In this document: positions 1 through 11,804 of the stretch, piece after piece
Layout: each line of letters begins with the position of its first letter
Numbering within the stretch: the first letter of the stretch is position 1
Assembly (NCBI GenBank): GCA_013398175.1
Contig: VZRZ01001307.1
Coordinates: 1 to 64,000 of the forward strand
Length of the DNA stretch: 64,000 nucleotides
Direction of reading: 5' to 3'
Source: Climacteris rufus
Lineage: Eukaryota > Chordata > Aves > Passeriformes > Climacteridae
Notes under the pieces: model-generated
Told to the model about the DNA's origin: nothing
The model's database searches: none
Seen by the model: only the letters and a program-made list of their open reading frames with translations
Position numbers and translations under genes: made by a program

Positions 1-1367
1 GTGTTAGCGGATCGTGACAGCTGGTAGCTTCCTACACTCGTGCCTTAGGTGCTTCCACCCAGAGGGGGTGGGTGGGAGAGATTTCTTCTCCAAATAACAG
101 AAAACAGACTATTGCACAGATGTGGGAAATGGAAGCAGTTATAGCTGGCATCCAGGAAAAGTGAAGCTGGCCAAAATTTTACCTGAGCTGGAGTTTGGTT
201 GTTTTTTGTTTTGTTTTGTTTGTTTTTTGTGGACAAAGGGAAAGAGAAAAATCTTGTGAAACTGAGCTCTTCACAGGTATTTTGGGAACCAAAGTGGGGG
301 AAGTGGCTAAACAGCATCTATGATAAAGTGATACAGGATACTATTGCTAAGAAGTATTCCTAAATTGATGGGAGAAGGAAGTTTCCTATAAAAAAACAAA
401 CAAAGAAAGAAATTCACACAGGAAAACAGGATTTCCTCTGAGCAAGGTAATGTTTGTTTTGCACACATTGCAAACAATGAACTGTGAAATGCTGGAGAGG
501 CAAGTTGTTGGGTTTTTTTGAGTGAATTATAGATTAAATTACAGATTTCTTCTATTTTTACAGAAATAAGCTCAAAGCAATTAAAATGCTCTTAGTCAGC
601 TGTAGTGTGTTATGCTATACATGGTTAACAAACTGACCTACACCCACAACTTCCATGAATCTGTGTTACTGTATCGGCTGTGGCTTGTGGATGCAATCAG
701 TATGGAATTAAACCTTGTGCTGGGAGTGCAGTCTGTGCACGTGTAAGCTTTCCATCTGACACCATGAGTGCCGTCTCCAAGCTTTTCCCTATTTCCTCTC
801 CCACAGGAGAGAGGGACAGTTGGGGCAGTGGCCCGGGTCTGGGTGAAGGGAACCAGAGGCAGTGTAAGGGCGCTCGGTGCTGGTGGTGTTTCTGCTCACA
901 GCCTGAAAGGAGCCCAGGCTGGTGCTGGCGTTGTCAGGGGTCTTGGCAGTCAGGAAGAATCAGTGCTAGCCTCTATTGTCCACTGCCTCGATCTTTCCCA
1001 AAAGCTGTATTATGGCCAAGACAGGGTCTGAAAGGGGGATTTTGATGCTTCCCAAGATGTAACTCAGCGTGAGAGAGAGAGTGAAGGAAAGCTGGGAAGA
1101 AGAAATCAGAATGGTGTTCCTCGGTCAGATAGAGAAAGAGATGTCATTCCTGGACTCTAATTTCCTTGGGTCATCAGTGATACTCATGCTCTTCTTAGAA
1201 GAAGAAAAAAAGCTTTAGGTACCTGCTTTTTCTCTTCCTCTGATACTGTCACCCAACAGTGCTCTTTGCCCTGGAGCTCCTCACCTGCTTGTTCCTGTGA
1301 GGGGACGGTGGGACCTTGCAGAGTCTGGGTATGTGAAATCCATATCCTTCCTGCCTCAGGGGTACCT
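1..1367. other. Unique noncoding stretch left of first CR1
   Basis: No gene is recognised. The first 600 bases are AT-leaning with a T/G-rich simple repeat near 200. Around 780-1031 there is an open plus-strand frame preceded by a good pyrimidine tract and AG at about 805, ending in TGA at 1029-1031; it is discussed as a weak exon candidate only. Nothing else stands out. Confidence 0.5.
194..231. repeat. (TTTTG)n-like simple repeat
   Basis: Runs of T interrupted by single G, with unit lengths varying between TTTG and TTTTTTG, fill this short interval. It is an imperfect microsatellite. No poly-A-tailed retroposon body is visible next to it. Confidence 0.8.
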
Positions 1368-1692
1368 TCTCTATCTCCACAACTCCCTGACAGGATGGTG
1401 AAGTCAGGCACAGGTTGGGCTCTGCTCCCAGGGAACAAGTGACAGGATTAGAGGAAATGGCCCCAAGTTGCATCAGGGGAGGTTTAAATTGGATGCTAGG
1501 GAATATTTCTTCACTGACAACATTGTAAGACATTGGAACAGGCTGCCCAGGGGAGTGGTGGACTTCCCATCCCTGGAGAGATATAAAAGACTTTTGGATG
1601 TGATATTTGAGCACATGGTTTAGTGGGGGTTAACTGTTGGACTTGATCATTTAGAGGTCTTTTTCAACCTAAATGATTCAGTGATCTTGATT
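1368..1692 (+). mobile_element. CR1 LINE 3' fragment, older subfamily
   Basis: Non-LTR retrotransposon remnant, 5'-truncated, covering the last part of ORF2 and the 3' UTR. Recognisable CR1 landmarks in order are 'GACAGGATTAGAGGAAATGG' at about 1441, 'GAACAGGCTGCCCAGG' at about 1536, 'CATCCCTGGAGAGATAT' at about 1567 and the ending 'TTTTTCAACCTAAATGATTC' near 1660-1680. The ending differs from the copies at 6.1, 11.6 and 26.7 kb (it has 'CAACCTAAA' rather than 'CAACCCAAA', and lacks the 'CCCTGCCCATGG' block), so it belongs to a different and probably older subfamily. Reading frames inside it are broken. Left border is judged from 'CTATCTCCACAACTCCCTGA', which matches the usual CR1 'CTCTACAACTACCTGA' segment. 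Confidence 0.9.
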
Positions 1693-4600
1693 ATGATAAA
1701 CCATCATTGTGTTCCTTTGACAGCACACGTCTTCTGTGCACAGAAACACCAGGATTTGCAATGGACAGGGCCAGGGGCTGCAAACACCCCCACACTGTGA
1801 GTACTGACTCTTACATTACCCTTCCAATGGCACCTCCACTCTGGGAATGCTTAAATGTTCTATTACTAGGGAATCACAAAGTTCCAGCCCCTGTAGAGCA
1901 AGACTGAGATGTCCTCTGTCTCCCATCAGTGTGTTTAATTTCAGGATGACACCCCTTTGTGCAGAAATTGTCCCTAAGCAGCTGTCATGTGCCCGCTGGG
2001 CCAACTAGCCAGGAAGGAGTAAGTCTTGGAATAATCAGCCAATATACAAATGAACATAATTATGTCCTCTTTGCAATAACTGGCAGATATACATCTGTTG
2101 TAAAGTTCTAGGCAGCTTAAACAGATTTTTAAAGATGTGAGGCAGGCATAGAGATGTAACACTCATTATGGCTTTCAAAAATGGTAAATAGAATATCTGG
2201 TTTTGAAAAAGGGAAATTATGGAGCATCTAGTTTAATTTCCATTTCCAGAAGTGTACTGGGACAACTAAATGAGCCAACAAACAAATACTGAAACAAATC
2301 AGGGAGAAGAAATAAAACCCAGCCCTTATGCATGTGTCAAATCTAATCCTTCTGTCACACTTGTGGATAGGGAATAAGCTGTACATGTCATCTATCTTGT
2401 GTTTAATGAGGCTGTTGATGCTGTCTGACATGACATTCTCTAAAGATTTTTGGGAGAGCGTGGTGTGTATTGCCCAAGGTGGTGCATAACACTTAGAAAG
2501 GCACACTCAGAGAGAAGCTCTCAGTGGGTCACTGTGTCCCTTTGTCTTCTGTGTGTCCTCGACAAAATGGAGAAGAAAATTATTTTATGTACTAGGAAGT
2601 GAAGTTGGAAGAGGGCACATGCATGCAGCAGAGCAGGTTTACAGCTAGATATATTTTTAAAAAGAAGTGATGATGTGAGGACAGTTACAGGACAAACCCA
2701 GTGAGAATTAGTCAGGATGGCCTGTGGCACATATACAATGTACAGAGCAGAATGTTCTGCAGCTGTTCTGTGACAACAGGCCTGGACCTTGAGCCAGCTG
2801 GGGACCATGGATGATGGTGGGTGAGGGTGAGAAGGGCAGGCAGGGGCAGTGCAGTGCAGACTACAAACCACATAACTTAACCTGCCTGCTCAAGGCAGCA
2901 TGGGCTCGAGCACTGCCCTCTGCTCTGCTCTGTGTTAAAGAGGGTGAGACATGACAGAAGAGAGCCTAGAGCACAGAAAGAGACACCAGAAGTCTAGAAG
3001 ATGAGACACTCAAGGGAAGACACAAAGACTGAGTGATGGTCTAATGAAAAGTGGTCTGAGGGGAACCCTGGTCAGATTTTAAATCTAGGGAAGATTACCA
3101 TGGAAAGAAAGAGTATTTTATTCTCTCTGTCCATATTGAGTACGACTAGGCGTTATGGATGTGCACTTCAGGAAGGAGCTGGAGTGAAAAGGGTGTGGGA
3201 AAAAGTTGGAATCTTCTCTGTCCAAAGAAGGTTTTAAGACAGGATGGACAAATTTATCTCAGGAATGAGTGAGGGAAAGCTGATCTTGGCTTTGGGCAGC
3301 AGAGGTTTCCTCCAGATAGATCAGCCTTGGTTGTGTGGATTGAGAAGGGTGTGTAATGCTCAATTCCGGGCTCATGATGCACTGTGGTGGTTCATGTCAT
3401 TTGCTCCCAGAGACATGCTCTCAGTTTTAGCAGCTGAACACTGTTCCTTGACTAAGAGGAGCCTTTTCCCTCAGCTCATCTGTGCTCCCGCCGCATGAGC
3501 CGTTCCTGACCCTGTGTAGATGTTTAAAGACAAGTGACTCTGAAACCCTGGCAGAGCCAACTAAGAGACACCTCAGGAACTTGGGCACTATAAGAACCCC
3601 ATTTCCAGCCTCAAATCATCAACCATCACTGGAGCCTTTGGAAACAACAGAAAATGACGAGGGTCTCTGTTTACCAGAGGCAGCAGTGATGCCGTGGGAG
3701 GAAAGCTGCCTATTCCTCTGGTTCTTGCAGCAGAGCTGTGATTTACACCCCTCAGGAGGCCACCTCAGAAACAGCAAATCACCACTTTACCATGAGTTCA
3801 AAGGGCAATCAGACAAATCCATGGAAGAAATACTCATTGAGGCCATTAAATTTAAAGCCTTTCTCTTGGTGAAGGAAAGACTAGTAGTTGGGTGGGAGAA
3901 TTGCTACTGTATTATTATCCTGGTTATCCACATTCTTTTGGCTCCCAGGGCTGTAGATCAGGTGGTGAGCTGGAGTAATCTCAGCCCTGATCCAGCCAGG
4001 ACCATCCCTGGGTCCTTCAGCTGCATTCTCAGCATGTTTGTCTGGGATGGCCAGAGACCCAGGGGGTTGTTAACAAACAATTGCAGCTGGAAAGGGGACA
4101 GAATCTTGTGCCTTGGAGTCAGGCCACATCTCAGCCTTGCTGCTTTCTGGATGCTATTCAGGAAAAGCCAGGAGCCCTGTCCTGTTCTGACTCTTCCTTC
4201 AGCCAGCCATGAGTTTCTGCTGTGAGGTCTCAGGACAAGATTTAGCTCCAATCCTTTCTCTGCCTAACAGATTCTCCCCTGCTCTGGACAAAGATTAGTA
4301 AAACAAACCAGGAAAGCAAATGCCATCCCATGCACAGAACATGCTTTTATTTAAATAGCACTAAAGTTTTCAGATGCAAATAGCTTATTGAGTTGGACAA
4401 AATCATGGCAATAAATGTTTCTTTCTATCTTCTCCCTACAAAAATAACTTGGAATAATAGGATTGTGTTTTTCCAAAAATATTCTTTATTGATTTACAGC
4501 AGTATCACATTCAAGCCCAGCATTAGAGTTCCTTCATTAATGAAATAAGACACAAAAGTCTTGTTATATTAGTGATTTTCACAGAGTAACTCAGTAAGCT

Positions 4601-6084
4601 ATTTTTAATATTCTCATGGAGGCATGCCAGAAGGATAATATTTTTATGTTCTATAGCAGAGAAATATACTTTAAAACACTTTTGATTGACTTCAAAGTGT
4701 GCTTGAAGGCCCAGGCATGTTTTCCATTCCTACAAAGTGACCAAGGAGAGAGGAGTCTTATCACCAGCGCAGAGCTAAACCCCAACAGAATGAAATCTCA
4801 GTGCCAGTGTTTCCCACTCACAGTACCCGTGGTGCTCGAAAATAAAATACAGCCCCTCCTTCCTCTTTGAGGGCAGTGGAACAAACCATGTTCATACCAG
4901 GAACACTGCACTTCACCCAGCTACAGCTAACTGAACAAAACCCTCTGGCCTTTCTCTGCGGCTGCCATGAGATGGGAATCCTGTCTCCTCAGGCACTTTG
5001 CAGACAGCACCTACTGCACCTTTTCCAGTGCAGTTCTCCCTCCAGTGTCTCTCCACTCTTTCTGTATGTTTCCTTGGTGTTCCATCTCAGGAAGAGGGAG
5101 CACCAGAACACTGTGGCTGTTGTGGGTGATGTACAGCACAAGCACAGCAACACCTCCCAGCAGCCAGTGCACCTGTGGCTGGACTGAAGTGCAGGCATGA
5201 TCTCAGCCTCCTTTCTGCTGTGCTGTGACTGTTGCTCTTCATCTGATACCTACTCCAGCCAGTCCCACATTGCAAAGAGCTATTTCAGGCCTAACCAGGG
5301 GCTCTTATCAGCTTTCAGGCTCATTTTCAGTGGAGCAAATCTCTTCTGAGTGAACAGGTTCACACCACATATGTCAGGGAATGCCTGGCGCTTTTAAGGC
5401 AGGTTGACATTTAGACCTAGGTTCCAAGCCCTGGCGCAGTGCTAAGACAGCCTCTCTCAGGGGATCTTTGGGTGTACAGCAACACTGCTGATCCTCCCTT
5501 CTGGGTGCTGAAGCTGCTCAGGGCTGAGGGGAGCAGACACAGATCATGGGATGCATGCTTGGACAAACCACACCATACACAAAGACAGATTCTGTGCCCT
5601 CCATGGCTTCAGTAAAAGTGTCCAAGGGCTGGCAAAATCTCCAACCTTTACAGCATCACTGCTGCCTTCTGTTCTCCTTCCCTGCTGGAAGGAGTCTGTG
5701 TTTCCCTCCCTCCCTTGGAATGCAGAACCTACTAGGGTGGCAGAGCACTTTCAAGGTGATGCCCAACCCTTATCCCTATACAACACACAGCAGGGGTTGT
5801 AGGAAACTGAATCATGCCCACAGACCATAGTGCCGAACTTCATGTGAAATAAGAATTAAAATAACCAAGGCTTCAATTAGCTGGGCTGCAGTTGTTAGCT
5901 CTATAAGCCAGCTTAATGGTAGGTCTTATTTTGAGCATTGACTGTGCCAGTACAGTAGACCATTTATAGGGCTGGGCTTGAATCTGAAAAATGTCCAGTC
6001 ATCATCACATTCACATAACTATGTGCCAGCCTAGTGACACACCCATCACAGACATTCTAATTGAGCTTGATTGCCCCATGTTGG
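1693..6084. other. Unique noncoding stretch, 1.7-6.1 kb
   Basis: No gene is recognised. A 247-codon open frame at 3482-4225 (plus) has no domain and an antisense frame open over the same bases, and is rejected. The interval 4310-4610 is AT-rich and listed separately as a possible regulatory block. No CR1, tRNA or microsatellite was found. Confidence 0.5.
4310..4610. promoter_or_regulatory. AT-rich block with octamer and homeodomain words (candidate enhancer)
   Basis: About 300 bases that are clearly more AT-rich than either flank. They contain a perfect octamer ATGCAAAT at 4374-4381, which is the POU-domain consensus, and a perfect 12-bp palindrome TTCATTAATGAA at 4533-4544, made of two overlapping TAAT cores in opposite orientation. 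Both words are seen directly; the regulatory role is inference. AT-rich islands of this type in avian DNA are often conserved noncoding elements, but base composition alone does not prove it. Confidence 0.25.
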
Positions 6085-6565
6085 GATGATGCAGAACCCT
6101 CCTGAGCCACACAAGTCTAGAGGAGGCCATGGAGATGCTCCGAGGGCAGGAGCCCCTCTTTGGAGCCAGGCTAGGAGACCTGGGGATGTTCAACTGGAGA
6201 AGAGAATGCTCTGGGAGACCTCCAAGCCCCTTCTAGTGCCTAAAGGCATTCCAGGAATGCTAGAGGGGGACTTGGGACAAGGGCCTGGAGTGACAGGACA
6301 AGGGGGAGTGGCTTCACACTGGCAGAGGGCAGGGTTAGATGGGATATTGGGAAGAAATTGTTCCCTGTGAGGGTGGGGAGGCCATGGCAAAGGGTGCCCA
6401 GAGAAGCTGTGGCTGTCCCATGCCTGGAGGTGTCCAAGGCCAGGTTGGATGGGGCTTGGAGCAACCTGGGATAGTGGAAGGTGTCCCTGCCTGTGACAGG
6501 GGGTAGAATTGGATGATCTTTAAGGTCCTTTCCAACCCAAAGTATTCTGTGATTCTGTGATTCTA
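6085..6565 (+). mobile_element. CR1 LINE 3' fragment, songbird-type ending
   Basis: 5'-truncated CR1 of about 480 bases. It starts in the end of the reverse-transcriptase ORF ('GGAGAAGAGAATGCTCTGGG' at about 6197), passes 'GGGACAAGGGCCTGGAGTGA' and 'AGACCAGGTTGGATGGGGCT'-like sequence, and ends with 'AGGTCCTTTCCAACCCAAAG' and two terminal octamers ATTCTGTG/ATTCTGTG at about 6543-6563. Terminal octamers with no poly-A tail are the CR1 hallmark. The long open frame on the opposite strand here (6240-6770) is a by-product of this repeat and not a gene. Confidence 0.95.
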
Positions 6566-9500
6566 ATACCTGCCAGTGGGAACTTCTCAGGAAGACCAAA
6601 GGCACCCTTGGTTCAAAAAGAGTCTTTTGGCAGCTCTCTCTTCTGCTTCCAAATGGCTTCAATAGCAAACAGATGGTCATAAATTTGAAACCCCAAGAAC
6701 CCCAAGGACAAGACTGCAGCATGCTTGAAAGCATCTTCAGGAATCTCTGGCAAGATCTCTGGTGTGACAATGATGTTTATGGACTACGTGCATCCACCAG
6801 AAAGGGATCTGTCGTGTTTACCTTAATGTTACGATTCCTCTTCTGCTGTAACATCTTTGCTAGCAACCATGTTCCTTCTGAGCACTGCTCTCATGGTTTG
6901 CAAATGCAGTCCTGAGTACAGAACATGCAGTGCTTCTCCTGCTGGCTTCACATTAGCCTCTCCTGTAACCGATTTGGACACTAATACTGTGACAAATCCA
7001 GCCCTACCTTGGTCTCCATGCCTGTCACTGTGCAGAAAACCATGGCTGCTCATAGCTGCAGGCAACAGCTGCGCTGGCAGCCCAGTGCTCCTGCTGCTGG
7101 GGGAGAGCTCCTCCACTTGGGAACAGCCCGGAGCCTGTTCCAGCCCTGCTCCGTGGTCCTCCAGGACTCCCTGCTCCTGGTCCACTCGCAAACACAGAGG
7201 CTCACTGCTTGGCGTGCATGGGCCTCCTGGTGCCACCTCATAATTAACAGTATCTTTATATGCCAGTCCTTCTTTTTCTTCTCCTCTTTCCCTTCTGAGG
7301 GTAGGTGGGAGCTGTGCTTTGGTCTCAGAAGTGCTGCTCAGGGTTTGTGTCATGTTCCCACACATCCTGACCAGTTCATCCATCCTTGCCCAAGCTGCAT
7401 ACCACAAAGGACAATGTCTATTGTCCTGCATCCTGGCCTGAGCAGCACTTCCCATGTGGTATGAGCATTGTGGGGCTGTGGTTTTGGGAGAAGCACCCAT
7501 AAAAGGAACAAGCGAAGTTCAGTACCCTGAGCTGATTAGTGTTTAATGCTCACCGCTCACAGCAGTGTGTGCTATGAAACCATCTGCAAGGGCACCTCCA
7601 GCCCCTGCAGCTCTGTAGGCACCGCTGACCTCCAGAAGGTTTAACAAGCGCTTAGAAGCTCCACAACCAGCTCTGCAGAATCAGAAAGATGGAAACAGTG
7701 AACAGAGAGAAGATGTGAGAGCCTGTCTTTGTGTTCAGAGGTGCTGGTGCCACCCGATCAGTGTGGAGTTGTAGCCATGGCCATGATGGTGGTTTGTCAT
7801 GAGATGTAGTGTTTGGCTGTTTTTAACACCAGATAGGAATCATCAGCCTATACAAGGCTCAGCCAGGCTTCTGTGTCCTGCCCTGTCCACTGGTGTTCAG
7901 GATGCTCATTTCGGGGAGCAGTTTTGGTCTCAATGAGTTTTGTTATCCTCCTGCCTTCCATGTCCATATTCCCAAGTGTGCCCTAACATAGAAAGCCCAG
8001 GGAGTTCTCCAGCTGGCATGATGGGTGAGAGGCACGCAGAGCTGAGCACCTCCCTGGGATATCACAGCCTGGGCCGAAGGGTTTGTAGAGAACAAGCCTC
8101 AGCAATATAGGAAGGAAAACACAGGCTCTAGCCCAGCCCCAGGGGTCTGGAAAAGCCCAGTGAAGCTGCAACCACATGGATGTCTTGTGTCCCCACTTCA
8201 CAGCCTCCAGCACTACCAGCTCCTGGGCAGCAGGACTTAATGGGATGGAGGAATGAGGATGAGGCAGCAGAGGTTTTCTGCATCTTCTGGGAGATGTAGT
8301 ATAGGGGAAATAACAGGTGTGCAGATCCAGGGGTGCGGCAGTAGCTATGCAGAGGTTTTGCAGCTGCTCAGCAGCCTCTGAAGGAACAGCCCTCTCCCTG
8401 TAATGTTGTCTATGGCCGCACCAGAAACAGGCCTGATTCAGCCCTAAATGCACACATAACAAAGGCACAGCTGTGAACTTCCTCTCTTTTCATTTTAAAA
8501 TATGAGCTGGTTTGCACAACCTCAGTATGAAGCAGGTTTTTTCATCCATGGAGCTCTTCTCCACACACCACCCCAGCAAACTACTGGGAAGCAGCCACAG
8601 CACTAAACGTATTGTACCAGATATTACCAGAAGGCAATGCAGCACTGGGTCTGGAAATGGATCCCTGGAAGTGCCATCCCAATTACTCTGCCCAGAAGCA
8701 GCCCTTAGAAAGCAGGTTCTACAACAAACATGGGAACAGAGCACAAGGGCTGTGACTGCAGCCTATTCCTCCCTGGAGAGATTTTGCTTGTCCCACAAAC
8801 AGAGCAACCGGCACATAAGGAAGGGCAGAAGGAGCTGTTGTGACAGGAATGTCAAAGGAAGGGAAGAACTATCCCTGGTCAGCCTCACATAACCAGCAGG
8901 TCTCCCACAGAGATCTTCCTGGCTGCTGGTTAGGCCCTGGAGTAGGTTCTGTGCCTGGTAGGCCCATCTCTCCAGTGCTCCCCATCTCTCCATGAGGTTG
9001 ATGGCTCTGGCTGCATTGTCAGCACACAAGTGTGGACCAAGCAGCGGATTGTGGGGTCCTGCACTGCCTCCTCCTATCCCCAGGGTAGTCAGCATCCTGC
9101 CCTGACTGCTGAAACTTCTCCTCTGGGCTTTGCCTGTGAGTCAAACACTGTGGTGGAAGGGCACATGAACCGCTGGCCCATCCTCTTTGCAGCAGGGTGG
9201 AGGCCAGACCCAGTCCCCCTCAGTTCCTGGCTCATGGAGCATGGCACCCTGTGGTAGTGACTTCCCAGCTGCCTGAGGAAGCCCTGCACCCAGCACCTGA
9301 ACCTGGTACACTTGGGAAGCCCCTGGTCCAAGTCCACTCTCCCTTCCCACAGCAGCGGCTGCTCCCCAGGCACTTCACCCTGGGCTGCCTCTGTTGATGA
9401 TGATTTCCACGAAGTTAGTTAAAAAAATATCTTGGAGAATGTCGTGAGGATTTGTGTGGTCATGTGGTGCCACGTGGTTTCTGTGCTGTTTCTGTGCCAG

Positions 9501-11607
9501 TTGTGCAGAGGCCGGGCAGCTTGGAGCTGTGCCTTGGCGGTTCACACGTGCGCGTCCCCGCTCACAAACATTTGTGTGCACAGACACAGAGATACAGCTT
9601 ACACACTTGCTTTCCTTGTTGTCTCCTCATCTAAAAAGTCATTCAGAGTGAAAATATGTTTCCTCTTTGTGAACGGACAGATCTAACACAGATGGTGCAT
9701 TAACTGGAAACATCTTGTGTTCCAGTCTGTTCATAGATTCATAGATTCATTCTGTTCAAGAACAGAAGGCCCCATTTATGATCATCTCTTCAATGTTCCT
9801 AATCTTTACAACTTGGAGATATCCAGCTAAATGCTGTGTCAAATCATCACCTCTTCCCCTCTTCCCAATACTACCAAAGCAGAGGTTTCAAGGCTATCAG
9901 GGTCAACAGTGAGGCATTGGGTGTAAGCTGCTCATGTAGAGCAAGGCTGCCTTGGCATTTGACTGCAATGAAAACTACAGTACTTTGTGTCTTCTGCAAC
10001 TTTCTGTGACCTCTTTGGGCTTGCTGCTCACCACCTGAGAGCACTGAGGCAGCTGAGCATGAACCGAGGGCTAGGGGAACTTTCCTAGATATTTTTGCAT
10101 AAAAATGTAATTTTCTTTTAAATAAGAAACGATCTTTTGAAGGAAGATGTGTGTCCCAACTGAAAGACCTGAAGTGCTGCAGATTGCAAAAAATCCCTAG
10201 ATAAGCTTGCCTAAGAGACAAATTACCATGAAGAACTATTTAAGCTTCATTTCTTAGTCCATTTTTCTACTAGGCCATCTTACCTAGAGAGTCATTTCAA
10301 TAGGTGTCTCTCCCTACCATTCCCTGTTAGATTCTCCACTTGGATTATATGCATGCTTGCTCATTGTGATGTTGTGGACATTCCCATTACCTCCAGAAAT
10401 AATGTCTTTCCAGAATCCTGATTTTTTTGGTGTCAATGAACCTAACATGCTACTGAGTTCTGCAGGTTAAACCCTCATGGAGCAAATGGGCTGTTATTCC
10501 TTCAAGAGGACGTTTTGTTTTTATCATTTCAGGGCTATCAGGTTTCATACCAGAGATCACAGTTTCAACCCAAAGTTTCACGTGTTCAGATATCATTCAC
10601 ATGCCGTTCATCAGGCTTGATCATGAATTAAGAACTGTGTCCTGGATTGAACTTTACCCTTGACTAGCTACCTCTCAAAATCAGCTACAAAAGAGAGGGA
10701 GATGCTGAGCACAACCTGACCGCAGGTGCTCTGAGCAATGGCCTCAAGAATGCGCAAATCATTAAAGCAACACAGAAATAGCCACAAATGTAAATGAGAT
10801 GAAACAAAAACTCAAACTGTGCATGGAGCTATGAGTGCTCTTTCCCCAGTGCAGAAGGGAGAGGACAGCTTATAATCACTGACACACTCTGTTTATTTAA
10901 TAACAGGCATGGTTACAGGGGAAGGACAACAGGCAGAGCCTGGATAAGGAGTACTAGGGCTGGATGGACAGTGAGGTGAGGAGATTCAGCAGGGGGGATC
11001 AGTCTGTGCTGGGTGCTGAGCAATGGTCTGGAGCAGCGGGGCTCAGCCCCAGCCCAAGAACCAACTCATTGAAGACAATGGTACCTCTGTGCTGCTCATT
11101 TTGCAGTGCCCTGCTGTAGTATGCAGCAGGATGGGGTCACTCATGGGATAATTGTAGGACCTGCTTGAAAGCACACGGAGATAGAATTACAAGAAGGATC
11201 ATTACAAACAACTATCCCTGCTTCTATTTGATTTCTGAACAAGGACACTAAACAGCAGCTTAGAGTCATAATGACATGAAAATTGGTCTTGAAACATCTC
11301 TTAATGTACCTGAAAAGGAAATGGTAGGGACTCGCACATACCCCTCCATGGGAGGTGTTTACACAGAGTTGTGCACAGCCTCAGTTTTGAGCAGAGACCA
11401 GGCAGTTGGGCAGGGACTCCATGCAACTGAGAGCAGAACTACTCAAGGGGCGGGGAGAGAGGAACTGACTCTGGTCTTGCAGCCACCATCCTCACCCTGC
11501 AGGTGATGTCCTCATCCAGCAGAGAATGTAACCTTGCCTGGAGATTGTGGTCAGGGCCCTGCACAGTCACTGGGTTTCTCTGCTGGAAGGCAAATTTGGG
11601 ACTTTAA
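6566..11607. other. Unique noncoding stretch, 6.6-11.6 kb
   Basis: No gene is recognised. A 223-codon open minus-strand frame lies at 6829-7500 and is treated as a weak exon candidate in the findings. The stretch 9430-9580 is somewhat richer in CpG than its flanks, with 'CACGTG' and 'ACACGTGCGCG' words, but it is far short of a CpG island. An old CR1 end is at 9726-9835. Bases 10080-10440 are AT-rich without recognisable elements. Confidence 0.45.
9726..9835 (-). mobile_element. Ancient CR1-type LINE 3' end
   Basis: The sequence begins with 'TCATAGATTCATAGATTCAT', the reverse complement of a terminal tandem repeat found at the 3' end of old archosaur and turtle CR1 families, and continues with 'AGAAGGCCCCATTTATGATC', close to the widespread 'CAGAAGGGACCATTATGATCATCT' segment of those families. 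Similarity then fades. It is much more decayed than the other copies, so it predates the split of modern birds if the assignment is right. Identification is from memory of the family, not from an alignment. Confidence 0.55.
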
Positions 11608-11804
11608 ACATGAGAAAACTTTTCCCTGTGAGGGTGGAGAGGCCTCAGATCACCCACAGAAGCTGTGGCTGCCCCATCCCTGGAAGTGCCCAAGGCCAGG
11701 ATGGATGGGGCTTGGAGCAACCTAGGATAATAGAAGGGGTTGGCAGGGGTGGGACTGGATGAACTCTAAGGTCCTTTCCAACCCAAAGCATTCTGTGATT
11801 CTAT
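11608..11804 (+). mobile_element. CR1 LINE 3' fragment, short
   Basis: About 200 bases of the CR1 3' end. Visible landmarks are 'CTTTTCCCTGTGAGGGTGGA' at about 11620, 'AGAAGCTGTGGCTGCCCCAT' at about 11660, 'GGATGGGGCTTGGAGCAACC' at about 11703 and the ending 'GGTCCTTTCCAACCCAAAGC' followed by ATTCTGTG. Compared with the 6.1-kb copy, several bases are missing in the 'CTGGCACAGGTTGCCC' segment and in the 'CCCTGCCCATGGCAGGG' segment. Same subfamily type as the 6.1, 24.2 and 26.7 kb copies. Confidence 0.93.

Noticed and set aside
3482..4225. 247-codon plus-strand open frame
   Set aside because: No recognisable domain. The opposite strand is also open across its right part, and no splice or start context supports it.
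6240..6770. 176-codon minus-strand open frame
   Set aside because: It lies mostly over the CR1 copy at 6085-6565 read antisense, so it is a repeat by-product.
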